NCBI GenBank assembly: GCA_963678705.1
Contig: OY783216.1
Span: 8,804,001 to 8,868,000, forward strand
Source: Panorpa germanica
Taxonomy: Eukaryota > Arthropoda > Insecta > Mecoptera > Panorpidae
Direction of reading: 5' to 3'
DNA length: 64,000 nt
This document shows positions 13,283 to 24,947 of this stretch, piece by piece; within the stretch, counting starts at the first letter, position 1; each line of letters starts with the position of its first letter. Under the pieces are notes generated by a model, which was not told where the DNA came from, ran no database searches, and was given only the letters and a program-made list of their open reading frames with translations. The translations under genes were made by a program, and so were the position numbers.

Positions 13283-16200
13283 TCAGCATTGCAATGGGGT
13301 CCCATCTGGATTTGTTGGTGCTTTTGGTCTGCAAATTTTTGTACGTCCATTTGACCCATACACAATGTTACATGAAAATGTAAAATATCCACAAGTGGAA
13401 GACTTTGTATAATAAGTATGTGCAAAGTTTTTCCCTTCTTTGGAAGGAAGTTTATTTTCATCTAGTTTACCGGTTTCTGATTTTGTAACTGTTACATAAC
13501 TATCAGGTCTATAAGGTGTTTGTCCATTACGAAGATGTAATTGATTATTTGATCTTGGAATATAATAACTGGGTTTGCTGTTATAGCTAGTTGCACCATT
13601 TCTTAACGAGTAGCTATTTTTAGGAATGGTCACACTTTGAGCATGATTATTACCACCTTGTACATGTGTACTTTTCCCAGCTTCTGATGATATCCTTCCT
13701 CTAAAACCTGGTGGAATTACATATCCGGTGCTTCCAACCGAATCTCCTGGTTGATAAATCGTACCATCTGATTTTTGTACTATATGCGCTGCAGATTTAT
13801 CCAGTTTTCCGAGAATAATATGTTGATTCTGTGATGGAGATGACTGTGAAATACTGTTAGCTAATTTACTGTCTGTTTTACTTCCAGTAGAATATCCTGA
13901 TCGAAGTAACTTTTCGGCTGAAGTAGTTCCTGTATCATAATCATCATCATAGTCGTACTCTTCTTCGTCTTCTTCTTTCTCAGCACTGTGACTTGGTTGT
14001 TCATATGTAGATACAGGTTTTTGAGGAATGTACTTTGGCTTAGTGGGCGCAGAAGTCATTTGACCATTTTTATTTGATAATCCGTTTGTTTCCTGCACTG
14101 GTGCAACTTTTCTTGTAGATAAGCCTGATCCTGCTGTTTGCATTTGCTCTTCTACTTCCTGACTTACTTTTGAAGGTAATTCTTGCCTTGTATCTCTTTG
14201 ACCACCTGGTAATGAAGGTGCTTGGAAGAATGTTTCCGGTTTAGGAAGTGTTCTTACTTTATCAACACTTTCCTTTGTTCCAGAACCAGCTTGGGCTGCT
14301 CCATTATAACTTATTCCATACTTAAATCGACCTTGTATTTGTGTTTGAGATTGTCCAGTATAGGTACCAGACTGTGAGGAAGCACTCCCTCCGCCTCTAA
14401 AAGGTGTACCTTGGTCGCCATCATCTTCTCCTTCTATATAAGGTTTAAATCCAATTTGAGCTTGTGATGATGTGCTTCCTGGTCCATTTGCTTGAGCATC
14501 AGCTATTCCTCCTTTGTCCCCAGCTTGGACTTGTGTGTTAGTCCCATGATTCCATCCAGAACTTTGCGCATCTGCTGATGTTCCACCTGTTTCTGATGAT
14601 AGTTGAACCTGGGATTGTGATTTTCCGTGTCCAGCTGAACCTTGGGCACTACTAGTGGCACCCTCCTTTCCAGCAGATATTTGACTCTGTGCTCCACGCT
14701 GAGCATCCGATGTTTGAGCTTGTGCTGAGAAGGAGCCTGAGCCGCTGTAAGTTCCTGTTACTTGTGCTTGTGCAGTACCTCCATTTATTTTGCCTTGGGA
14801 AGAAGCACTAGCCTGAGTGTCAGAATCAATTTGCTGAACACTACTTTCTGCTTGTGAAAGTGCATCATCAGCTCCTGCACCGGGGGCACCAGGTTGTACG
14901 TATTGCCCTACTTGTCCTGCACCTGGATATCCGGTATCTAATCCAGATTGATCGGGATAGCCTCCTGCACCCGGATATCCTCCTGTTTGGCCGGATCCTG
15001 CACCGGGATAACCTCCTTGTTGACCAGTTTCCGCACCTGGATAACCTCCAGACTGACCAGTTCCTGCTCCTGCACCGGGATAACCTCCAGGCTGACCAGT
15101 TCCTGCTCCTGAACCGGGATAACCTCCTGCTGTTCCAGTTCCTGCACCGGGGTATCCCCCTTGTTGACCTGTTCCTGGACCAGGATATCCACTTGTTGCG
15201 CCCGTTCCTGCTCCTGTACCGGGATATCCTCCTTGTTGACCAGTTCCTGCACCGGGATATCCTCCTTGTTGCCCTGTTCCTGCACCGGGATATCCTCCTT
15301 GTTGACCTGTTCCTGAACCTGTATATCCACCTGTAGTGCCCGTCCCTGCTCCTGCACCGGGATATCCTCCTTGTTGCCCTGTTCCTGAACCGGGATATCC
15401 TCCTGCTGTTCCAGTTCCTGCACCGGGATATCCCCCTGTTTGGCCAGTTCCTGCACCGGGATATCCACCTGTTGCGCCCGTTCCTGCTCCTGCACCGGGA
15501 TATCCTACTTGTTGACCAGTTCCTGCACCGGGGTATCCACCTGTTGTACCCGTTCCTGCTCCCGAATATCCACCTGTTGCGCCCGTTCCCGTTCCTGCAC
15601 CGGGATGTCCACCTTGTTGTCCAGTTCCCGCACCTGCACCGGGATATCCACCTGTTGTACCCGTTCCTGCTCCCGGATATCCACCTGTTGCGCCCGTTCC
15701 CGTTCCTGCACCAGGATGTCCTCCTTGTTGTCCAGTTCCTGCACCTGGATATCCACCTGTTGCGCCCGTTCCCGTTCCTGCACCAGGATGTCCTCCTTGT
15801 TGTCCAGTTCCTGCACCTGGATATCCTCCAGTCTGGCCAGTTCCTGCTCCTGCACCGGGATATCCTCCTTGTTGGCCTGTTCCAGCACCAGGATATCCTC
15901 CTTGCTGTCCAGTTCCTGCACCAGGATATCCTCCTGTTTGGCCAGTTCCAGTTCCTGCACCGGGATATCCTCCTTGTTGGCCTGTTCCAGCACCAGGATA
16001 TCCTCCTTGTTGTCCAGTTCCTGCACCAGGATATCCACCTGTTTGGCCAGTTCCAGCTCCAGCACCGGGATATCCTCCTTGTTGGCCTGTTCCTGCACCG
16101 GGATATCCTCCTTGTTGGCCTGTTCCAGCACCAGGATATCCTCCTTGTTGTCCAGTTCCTGCACCAGGATATCCACCTGTTTGGCCAGTTCCAGCTCCAG

Positions 16201-19200
16201 CACCGGGATATCCTCCTTGTTGGCCTGTTCCAGCACCAGGATATCCTCCTTGCTGTCCAGTTCCTGCACCAGGATATCCTCCTGTTGGGCCAGTTCCAGT
16301 TCCTGCACCGGGATATCCTCCTTGTTGGCCTGTTCCAGCACCAGGGTATCCTCCTTGTTGTCCAGTTCCTGCACCAGGATATCCTCCTTGTTGTCCAGTT
16401 CCTGCTCCTGCACCAGGATACCCTCCTTGTTGACCAGTTCCCGCTCCAGCGCCGGGATATCCACCTGTTGTGCCAGTTCCTGCTCCTGCACCAGGATATC
16501 CCCCTGTTTGGCCAGTTCCAGCACCGGGATATCCACCTGTTGTGCCAGTTCCTGTTCCAGCACCAGGATATCCTCCCTGCTGGCCTGTTCCTGCACCAGC
16601 TCCAGGATATCCTCCCTGCTGGCCAGTTCCAGCTCCTGCACCGGGATGTCCACCTGTTGTGCCAGTTCCTGCACCAGGATATCCACCTGTTTGGCCAGTT
16701 CCAGCACCGGGATATCCACCTGTTGTGCCAGTTCCTGTTCCAGCACCAGGATATCCTCCCTGCTGGCCTGTTCCTGCACCAGCTCCAGGATATCCTCCTT
16801 GTTGGCCAGTTCCTGCTCCTGCACCAGTATATCCTCCTTGTTGACCTGTTCCTGCTCCTGCACCGGGATATCCTCCTTGTTGGCCAGTTCCTGCTCCTGC
16901 ACCAGTATATCCTCCTTGTTGACCTGTTCCTGCTCCTGCACCGGGATATCCTCCTTGTTGACCAGTTCCTGCTCCTGCACCAGGATATCCTCCTTGTTGT
17001 CCTGCTCCAGCTCCAGGATATCCCCCTTGTTGACCTGTTCCTGCTCCTGCACCAGGATATCCTCCTGTTTGGCCAGTTGCTGCTCCTCCACCGGGTTGTC
17101 CTCCTGTTTGGCCAGTTCCAGCTCCTGTACCGGGATATCCTCCTTGTTGTCCAGTTCCTGCACCAGGATATCCACCTGTTGTACCCGTTCCTGCTCCTGC
17201 TCCCGGATATCCACCTGTCGTGCCCGTTCCTGCACCGGGATGTCCGCCTTGTTGGCCAGTTCCCGCACCTGTACCGGGATATCCACCTGTTGTTCCAGTT
17301 CCTGCTCCTGCACCAGGATATCCTCCTTGTTGTCCTGCTCCAGCTCCAGGATATCCTCCTTGTTGACCTGTTCCTGCTCCTGCACCAGGATATCCTCCTG
17401 TTTGGCCTGTTCCTGCTCCTCCTCCGGGTTGTCCTCCTGTTTGGCCAGTTCCAGCTCCTGTACCGGGGTATCCTCCTTGTTGGCCTGTTCCAGCACCAGG
17501 ATATCCACCTGTCGTGCCCGTTCCTGCACCGGGATGTCCTCCTTGTTGGCCAGTTCCTGCTCCTGCACCGGGATATCCTCCTTGTTGTCCTGATCCTGCA
17601 CCAGGGTATCCTCCTTGTTGTCCAGTTCCTGCTCCTGCACCGGGATATCCTCCTGACGTTCCAGTTCCTGCTCCTGCACCAGGATAACCACCTGGTTGAC
17701 CTGTTCCTGCACCGGGATACCTTCCTGGGTGGCCATTTCCTTCACCTGGATAACGAGTTTCTAAACCTGGTTGCCCTGATCCTGCACCTACACCAGGTAG
17801 TCTTATATTTTGAAGTTCGGATTCACCACCATATCCTGCCCCATAACATTCATCACAGCTTCCAGATCCGGACTGACTTTGCGCTTGACCCATTCCATGT
17901 TTTCCACCTAAGAAAATTAATCATTAACCATTAGATCATTATATTAGAAACCATTAATTTTCTTGATTGCAATCTTGGTCATTTTACTACAAATATATGA
18001 CGCTCTGGAATTATTTGTATTACTTACTAACTACGGCTCTAGATCCGGTATCTGTTGCTTCTGCTTCCGCTTTACCATCATGTTCCTGACCAAAGTTTAA
18101 ATATTGTGATTGAGTTTGGCCACGAAAACGTCGTGGTGTGTAAGCAGCTTGTCTTTTGGAACGACTGTGCGCTGCAGGAACAATGGCGTTTTCATCATAT
18201 TCAGAATCAAAAGATAAAGGCTGAATAAATTCTTGTCGATAATATGTCGGTTTTTGTTCTTGGAGCAAAAATGTTGGGAAACCATGGCAAAAATTCATGA
18301 TCCGAGAACCCGCAATTGTGAAAACCTTGAAAAATAATATCAAAATTGTTACATCGCTATCAATTTTGAAAGAGAAATCTTCTAATAAAGCGTCAAATTA
18401 TACGTAAAAAAAATGTAGGACACAACCTAATTTGCGATTACAATTTAACCATACAATCACGTAGATTTTTAGGTTAATGTATGATAGTATAAGAAATGTA
18501 TTATAACCTATATAAATTTCCCGCCATTTTGATATGCTGAAATCAAACAAATTGGCTTTTTTACTTTAAATATAATAATATTTGTTTATGTTTTGTGAAT
18601 TTGATAGCTGATAATGTTGTTATCAATGTTTAATTTTAACAAAACCAGGAATTTAATGATTTGATGGAAATAGTATAAGATTTCTTATCACTATGTTGTA
18701 TAAATTAACAAAAACTATGTATATGACCTCGCATAACCTTTATAATGACCCGATTTACAGAAAGATATCTACATAACTTTATTATTACATTTCTATAAAT
18801 TATATAAGTGATGCAAATCTTAATTATGAAAATTTGAAGTATTAATTATGTGTTCACAAATCTGTATCACTATTTAATTTTGATAGAAAGAAATTGTTAT
18901 GTATAAAAAGAATGTATCAGTTATGTCCATCATTTTTTGGGAGTGACATTCGTATGAAATAGATTGTAAATTGTATCTTCAATAATGAAAACTTTGACGA
19001 ACACATTGTTGTTCAGAATTTAACTTTTTAGGTTAAGTTTTGAACGCCATATTGTGATTAATTATGCTGTCATTCTTTCTCGTTAACTATGGTAATGGCT
19101 GCTTTGAACCACGGAATATGAACCAAGGTTCACAACCAAATTCTATTATGGTATTTTCAGCAAACTAACCTGCAATTTAGTCAGCTTAGCATCGGATACG

Positions 19201-22200
19201 TATAGAGTCCTATCTTTTGCATATTCACCGGAAGCGTCTGAATTAAATTCACCCATTGGTTCAATATAACACCTTCCGTCCAATAAATTCTTGTACGCTA
19301 CTATTCCCTGAAATTAAATCAGAGCTAGAAAGAGAGCTTGGAAAAGTGTTAATACTAAAATTAATTAGTGTACTTGTATCTTAAATTTTAAAGCTTTCAG
19401 TAAGTGAACTTAGGTGTTGCTTACCGTTTTGTGATCGTAGAAGGATCCGGATTTATCAGGATGTCTGGCGCCATATAGTTGCTTTCCTCGAACATTTTGC
19501 TGTAAATAAAGAAGACAAACTTGTAAAATAATGAAAAATTGACGTTTGACGTCACAGAAGAATGAAGTAATCGAGATTATTTCTCCTTTTTTAAAACCAT
19601 CATGATATAAAACTTAATGAGATGCACAAGACCCAGCTGTTAGTAGTAAATAATGTATCACAATCATATTCGTATGCATCTCTGTTGTATAAAAGAGATG
19701 GCAAATCATCGGACGTGCATTGGCATTTTCTATAACTGTAGATTTATTATTAAAAAGGCTATGTTTTAATTTCTATAAAAGTGTACTATATATTGATAAA
19801 GTGGGTTACTAGAACCTCAAATGTTCTAGTAAACCTCTAGTAGGAACCTGAATATTATGTCTGCCTTAGCAGGGTTAAATATAATAAAAACTTATTATTC
19901 TTTGACTTCACTTGACTATTTGACTACCAACAGTTACAAAACATTATCACAGCACTGACCTACTCAACAAATAACTGACGTTAAAATACATTTCGCGTTA
20001 TACAAATATGGCCGACCATTTCTAGCGCTAAAACTACAATTCAAACTTTTAATAGCTATATCTCCGTCAACATTTAGATATTTAATAAAATAGACACGCC
20101 AATACACATTTATTAACATCAACTTCAATCAACAATTGAAAAATTAACCATTAAAAAATGAGGACACAAGCCCATTGTTAATATCTCCTAAAATATAGCG
20201 ACTTATTGCAAAATAATTGATCTTTTGACGCTTTGTAGCCATCTTTATCATTCAAAAAACGGCCTCTAAAACATTAAGCTTAATTTTGAATTACTTGTTT
20301 CACAATTTTGCATGACACAGATTCTTAATTACATAACAAATTCCGCTTTATCCGAAAATTGTAAATGTTTTTTATTAATAACTGACATTTGAAAAAATGA
20401 TAAGATTTTGTGACCTATTTTTTTGTGCATTTTATGAATATGATCACAGATCAACCTAGATAACTAAATGTAAATAGGCCGTGATAGAATACGCTCGATT
20501 GCGACCAACGTGGGCTATTTAATTATCCCCATTATACACATATTTCAAATAAATGATTACATCATATTATTTTATAGTTGCTCAAGCAAATTAATTCATA
20601 ATTCCGGAAGACATTAATGATATTCGAGGGTCACGAGGTTCACTGGTCAATCTATGTCCAGATAACACAATAACGGTCGACATGTGCGTTCGTAAATAAA
20701 GATCAAAAAGAGGTTGGAAGATGATTTGGCGAATGTCCATTTTGTAAATTTAAATAAGTCGTTAACTAATTTGAAAATGGATCAGATAATTTGAGATACG
20801 TGACTGGCGGATGCTTATGTGTTACTGAAAGACTCTTATTTTAAATCTTTTACTCTTTCAGTGACCATTTCACAAACCATTTAAATGCTTATGGGGTTTG
20901 TATAAACATTAAACGGACAGATTGATTATTATTTCAGATCGGCAACAAACCATCCTAAACGTATAATGTATCCGATTCGTCAGTAGAAGACGACAATGTA
21001 TAATAGGGCGCGGTTTTTTAGTTGCTTGCTGACTCTTAAATGTTCTTACGTGAGAATGACAAGTCTATACTTAAATTTTCGTGATTTTGAAAATGTTTAT
21101 GTTAAGAAAAATGTATTTAATGTTTTAATTTAATTGTTTTAATGTTAATATGTTATATAAACGGATATTTGCACAAAGTTGCCTATCAGCAACAGACGTC
21201 AGGTAAGCAGTTATAAAATAGGCCCCTAAGTATTGTACTGCGAGCACGAGGATTGCTGGCTAAGTCCTTACTATTTCTAAGTAATAAACACTTTCAAAAA
21301 AGCTTTAGAAACATTAGAAAAAAGGTTTAATCAAAACGCAAATTGGTTTAAATTTGTAATATACTTTACAAATGGGTTGTTATGATGATTTACTCTAATC
21401 ACGAAAGTAATATATACATAGATTTACATAGCAGATAAGTACAAACTACATACATTTTTCTCTTATTATTAATATTAGTGTTAATGGATTAATATTAAAC
21501 AGATAACGTGTATTGGCGTGTCAATTTTATTAAATATCTAAATGTTGACGGAGATATAGCAATTAAAAGTTTGAATTGTAGTTTTAGCGTTAGAAATGGT
21601 CGGTAGAAATGGTTGTATGACGTGAAATGCATTTTAACGTCAGTTATTTGTTGAGTAGGTCAGTGCTGTGGTAATGTTTTGTAGCTGTTAGTAGTCAAAT
21701 AATCAAGTCAAATCAAAGAATAATAAGTTGTTATATTCTTTAACCCTGCTAAGGCGGACATAATATTGGAATTTTATTGTTCCTTGACATAGCTGTAAAT
21801 AATATTTGATATTTTGATATTTAAATACATATAGCAGAGATTTATGAGCTGTAAGGTTGGTAGCGGTTATGATGTCACATGCATTTGGAATATGTACTAC
21901 GTTGAATTCCTTTAATAATTAAAGAGACAAAATGACTTTTTTAATTGTTAATATCTCCTAACATATAAGGAGTTATTAAAAAATAATTGAACCCTTGAGG
22001 TTCTAGTAACCCACTTTCTCAATATATAGGACAGTTTTATAGAAATTAAGACATAGGACACAAGCCCATTAAGGGAAATGATATAAATGGCTGACAAATT
22101 TGCTAAGGAAACTTGCATAAATGTAGAAATGATAGACTTACTATCTAGTGTATATCATTTCTACATTTATGCAAGTTTCCTTAGCACGAATGAAGCATAT

Positions 22201-22735
22201 CCAATTATTAATTAAAGATTGCCACAAAAATGTATAATGCAATAAGTAAAACTGGTAGTTAACTATTGGGTTGGAATGATAACGTTCTTTATTTAAATAA
22301 CTTAGGCAATGAGTCGAGCCGGGATAGCTAAATTGATAAACCATCTATGTACTAAATAGAAGACGTGGGTTTGAATACACTTCCAGTTAGATTATATAAT
22401 AAAATGGGGATGTTAAAGAAAAAAGATTAAGACTGCTGTCTTAAGAAATTAAGTAAATTTTCGTAAATTATATATTTATAATATTTTATAATCATACATT
22501 ATTATTATTGTTATGTAATCCTTAATAATATAAGTTTTAGAATTATAATACTTAAGTAATTTAAGTTTAAAATTTTATGTATGAAATAACTTTTGTCAAG
22601 CATGCTAAATAAGCCAAAACCAAATAAAATTAAACAAAAATGAAAATAACCAAAATAATGTCTCACCTTTTGCACGGCACAAGTAACGCAGCTAATAATG
22701 AAGAAACCCAGCACACAAATAGAAATAAAGTTCAT
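13283..22735 (-). CDS. secreted BRICHOS-domain precursor with silk-like Gly-rich repeat
   Basis: Five exons on the minus strand: 22667-22735, 19425-19499, 19170-19307, 18028-18325 and 13283-17907. They total 5205 nt, 1734 residues, and all junction phases close. Residues 1-20 are a signal peptide ([14 protein letters not shown] core); an upstream in-frame ATG at 22768 is an alternative start. Residues about 42-113 look like a BRICHOS domain: [21 protein letters not shown] and [11 protein letters not shown] supply the one Asp (45) and two Cys (61, 107) that define the fold. RSKR at 149-152 is a furin-type site. Residues about 244-1200 are tandem [11 protein letters not shown] and [13 protein letters not shown] units. 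Next come an alternating AQAQ/SQSQ module, an acidic patch ([14 protein letters not shown]) and a tail with four Cys. BRICHOS domains chaperone beta-prone partners in the same precursor; an extracellular fibre or cuticle/silk role is inferred. The gene itself is certain; BRICHOS is my reading by eye. Confidence 0.85.
14900..17760 (-). repeat. coding tandem repeat, 33- and 39-bp units
   Basis: About 2.9 kb of tandem units inside the last exon of the BRICHOS gene. Units code [11 protein letters not shown] (33 nt) or [13 protein letters not shown] (39 nt), with QQ swapped for TT, QT, AT or SG. Longer blocks of several units are themselves duplicated (for example around 15640-15830, 15860-16270, 16490-16800 and 16800-16950), which points to unequal exchange. 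The array is locally GC-rich against AT-rich flanks. Collapse or expansion in assembly is a real risk here. Confidence 0.95.
19761..20173 (-). mobile_element. MITE A relic, reverse orientation, internally deleted
   Basis: Lies in intron 1 of the BRICHOS gene (19500-22666). The right edge ends GGACACAAGCCC, one perfect terminal repeat. The left edge keeps only the sub-terminal TTAATTTCTATAAAAGTG. An internal piece present in the complete copy at 1840-2473 is missing. The sequence just after it (about 20176-20250) again resembles MITE A interior, suggesting a second broken copy in tandem. Confidence 0.7.
21506..22067 (+). mobile_element. MITE A relic, left end missing
   Basis: Also in intron 1 of the BRICHOS gene. 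It starts inside the element (GTGTATTGGCGTGTC) and runs to a right terminus ACACAAGCCC followed by ATT. Overall it is close to the complete copy, with a small duplication (GGTCGGTAGAAATGG) and minor gaps. Confidence 0.7.
22102..22185. repeat. perfect 33-bp inverted repeat with 18-nt loop
   Basis: The arms at 22102-22134 and 22153-22185 are exact reverse complements; the left arm begins GCTAAGGAAACTTGCATAAA. They are separated by 18 nt. The hairpin sits in intron 1 of the BRICHOS gene, about 480 bp downstream of the signal-peptide exon, next to MITE A and a tRNA-like segment. It would fold into an uninterrupted 33-bp stem in RNA from either strand. It could be a small-RNA precursor or a recent fold-back duplication; I cannot tell which. 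Confidence 0.8.
22325..22378 (+). repeat. tRNA-like Pol III box pair, possible SINE head
   Basis: An A-box-like TAGCTAAATTGATAAA at 22325 and a B-box-like GGTTTGAATAC at 22368-22378 lie at tRNA spacing. The B box has T for the usual C and no cloverleaf closes cleanly, so this is not a functional tRNA gene. It is most likely a decayed tRNA-derived SINE head. Low confidence. Confidence 0.3.
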
Positions 22736-24947
22736 ATTGGTGTTGTTTCTTCCAGGGAGTTGTCCCATGATGATGAACACTGTCTTCAACAACACTTGGA
22801 AGTTTACTTAGAGTTACGAAATCTCTGTTGATCTCACGTAACTTGAACTACTTCTGATTCTTACGCAGAAGTGATCATCATATATCCCGATTAAATAATT
22901 ATAATTGATCCCCCTCTCTCTCTTCTCCTGCACAGCACTCCCCCTACCTCCCACTGTTATGTCCAGCCTAGTTAATATTATTTTTAAAAACTACACAATC
23001 AAGTACTGTTTGGAACTTGTACTATAAACTATTGTTAAAGTTAGAAACTCAATGAATAATTCTATAGAGAACTTTGTGATTTTGCGATTTTTTCGTTTCT
23101 TATACTGCATTTACATTTGCAATTTTCTACGTCGGATAACGCGCACCAGTCATAAATAATTTGAAGAATTGTGGCCAAACTGTTCGGTCGTTTACCACTA
23201 TATTTTTGCACTAGTATTTGAAGCCAGTTTTTAAGAAGAGAAACAAAAATGTACTCGTAAATACTTGTTTATACAAGTTGTACGAGAGTTATTAAAAAAA
23301 TGTTTAACTTTACGTTGTTGTTTTTAAATAACGACACACCCAATAATTATCGCTTTTCTTTAGATGTATGAAAAAAATATTTCTCCATTCTCAACTATTT
23401 TATTAGAAAATCTATTAAGTTTTTTAAATAAAAAATAAAAGAATAGTATAACCACATTAAAAGTATGCACTCCATTGTTCGCCTTACAAATGATTCGAAT
23501 TTTAATTAAATTTATTTAGAACCCAAAATGGTTAATCGACTCAAATGTTCTTATAGCACGACAACTACGTTACCTAACATGCCTGTAATGTTTTACATAA
23601 GTAAAAACAATACAAATATAAGTAAGATTCAATTTAAGATGGTTTTATTTTATTATATTGCAGTTATTCTAGAAGCATTTATTCCTTAAATAGGGCTTTT
23701 TATGATTTTAAAATCATTGAAAAGGTGTTTTAAAGAAGTAGCTAATAAGAGTACGCTAATACATCAAAGGGTAGATTTATTTTTCTGAAAGCAGTAAAAT
23801 AGGTCATAAAACGTTGTAAAAGTAACTTTTGTTATATTAGATAAACCTTGAATACATGTAACTGCGTTACAACTGGGTAAACTGTACTACAGGTATAAAT
23901 TTTTCACTAAAAAATAATTTTTATTTAAAAAGTATTTGATGATTTTCGAAATACAAAAAAGCTCATATTATAAAAGCATTTATTGTGCATGCATCTTACG
24001 TTTTTTACAATATCGTTTTACACTTACATGTTCTTCTTAACATATTGTCGTATTCATCGGCTCGTATCTTTTATCTCGTTGAATAACTTATGGCAAATAA
24101 TCAGGGCCGTCTCGAGAATTGTGCGAACGCACCAGGTCCCACGCGTCTGACCAATTGCCCATCAAAATCATTCTTATACAAACGCAGAATATAATATTTT
24201 AATTTACTGGCCCTCAAATTGCGAAGCTACAACGCGCCCTTGACGTTCATGATGTAATTGACAAGTAATTCGAGTTATCAGCGATATATTTTTTCAACAG
24301 AGAAATGTGCAACAAAGATGCGTTATGAATATCACAGCGGATGCACTGTCCGAAGGTAATTAATATGCATATATTTGCGTAACACATGCATTTATACGAA
24401 TGATTACATAAAAGCCGTTTTCCAAATTTAAACTTTCAGTCAACTACATTTAAAATAAAACTGTATATCTAGTTAAATATTAGAATGCAAAGGTTTGAAT
24501 ATCTGCTAAAAATTAAGAAACACAACCAACTTAAATAAATTCATTTTTCAGAAACTGTTTGAATGAGAGCTGGTGAGAAAGTCGTGTAGTACTACCAATA
24601 AGTCAATGTAACTAGGTTTCTAAGATAATTTCGAAATACCTTTTATAAATATAAAGATGGATACATGTAAATGAGAATAATTCAAAGTATGAGAGCTCTA
24701 TTGTTTATTTATCATTTTCATCTCAAAATACTTCTTCTCTGCATTCTATATCATTGATAATTATGCATATTTATGCAACTTAATATTAAAATATATGACC
24801 TAAAATTTTATAATTACAACAAAAAATATAAATGACGATCGGCGTTGGATTATTTTATATTTATTTAAATGAATATGCAGTCTTTATGTAAATGATTGTA
24901 TATGGTATTCATTAAAACAGTACTCGAGATATGAGGTGTTGGATAAA

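Noticed and set aside
15505..17745. Minus-strand open frame of 746 codons in a second frame
   Set aside because: Out-of-frame reading of the same repeat (Glu/Gln/Asp-rich); the PGAG frame alone joins correctly to the signal-peptide and BRICHOS exons.
15440..17934. Plus-strand open frames of 717 and 820 codons
   Set aside because: They are antisense to the PGAG repeat exon and exist only because the repeat unit lacks stops in these frames; products are Ser/Cys- or Leu/His-rich with no domain or splice partner.
22325..22378. Possible tRNA gene
   Set aside because: Box A/B-like words are present, but no cloverleaf closes and the B box is mutated; kept only as a low-confidence SINE-like feature.
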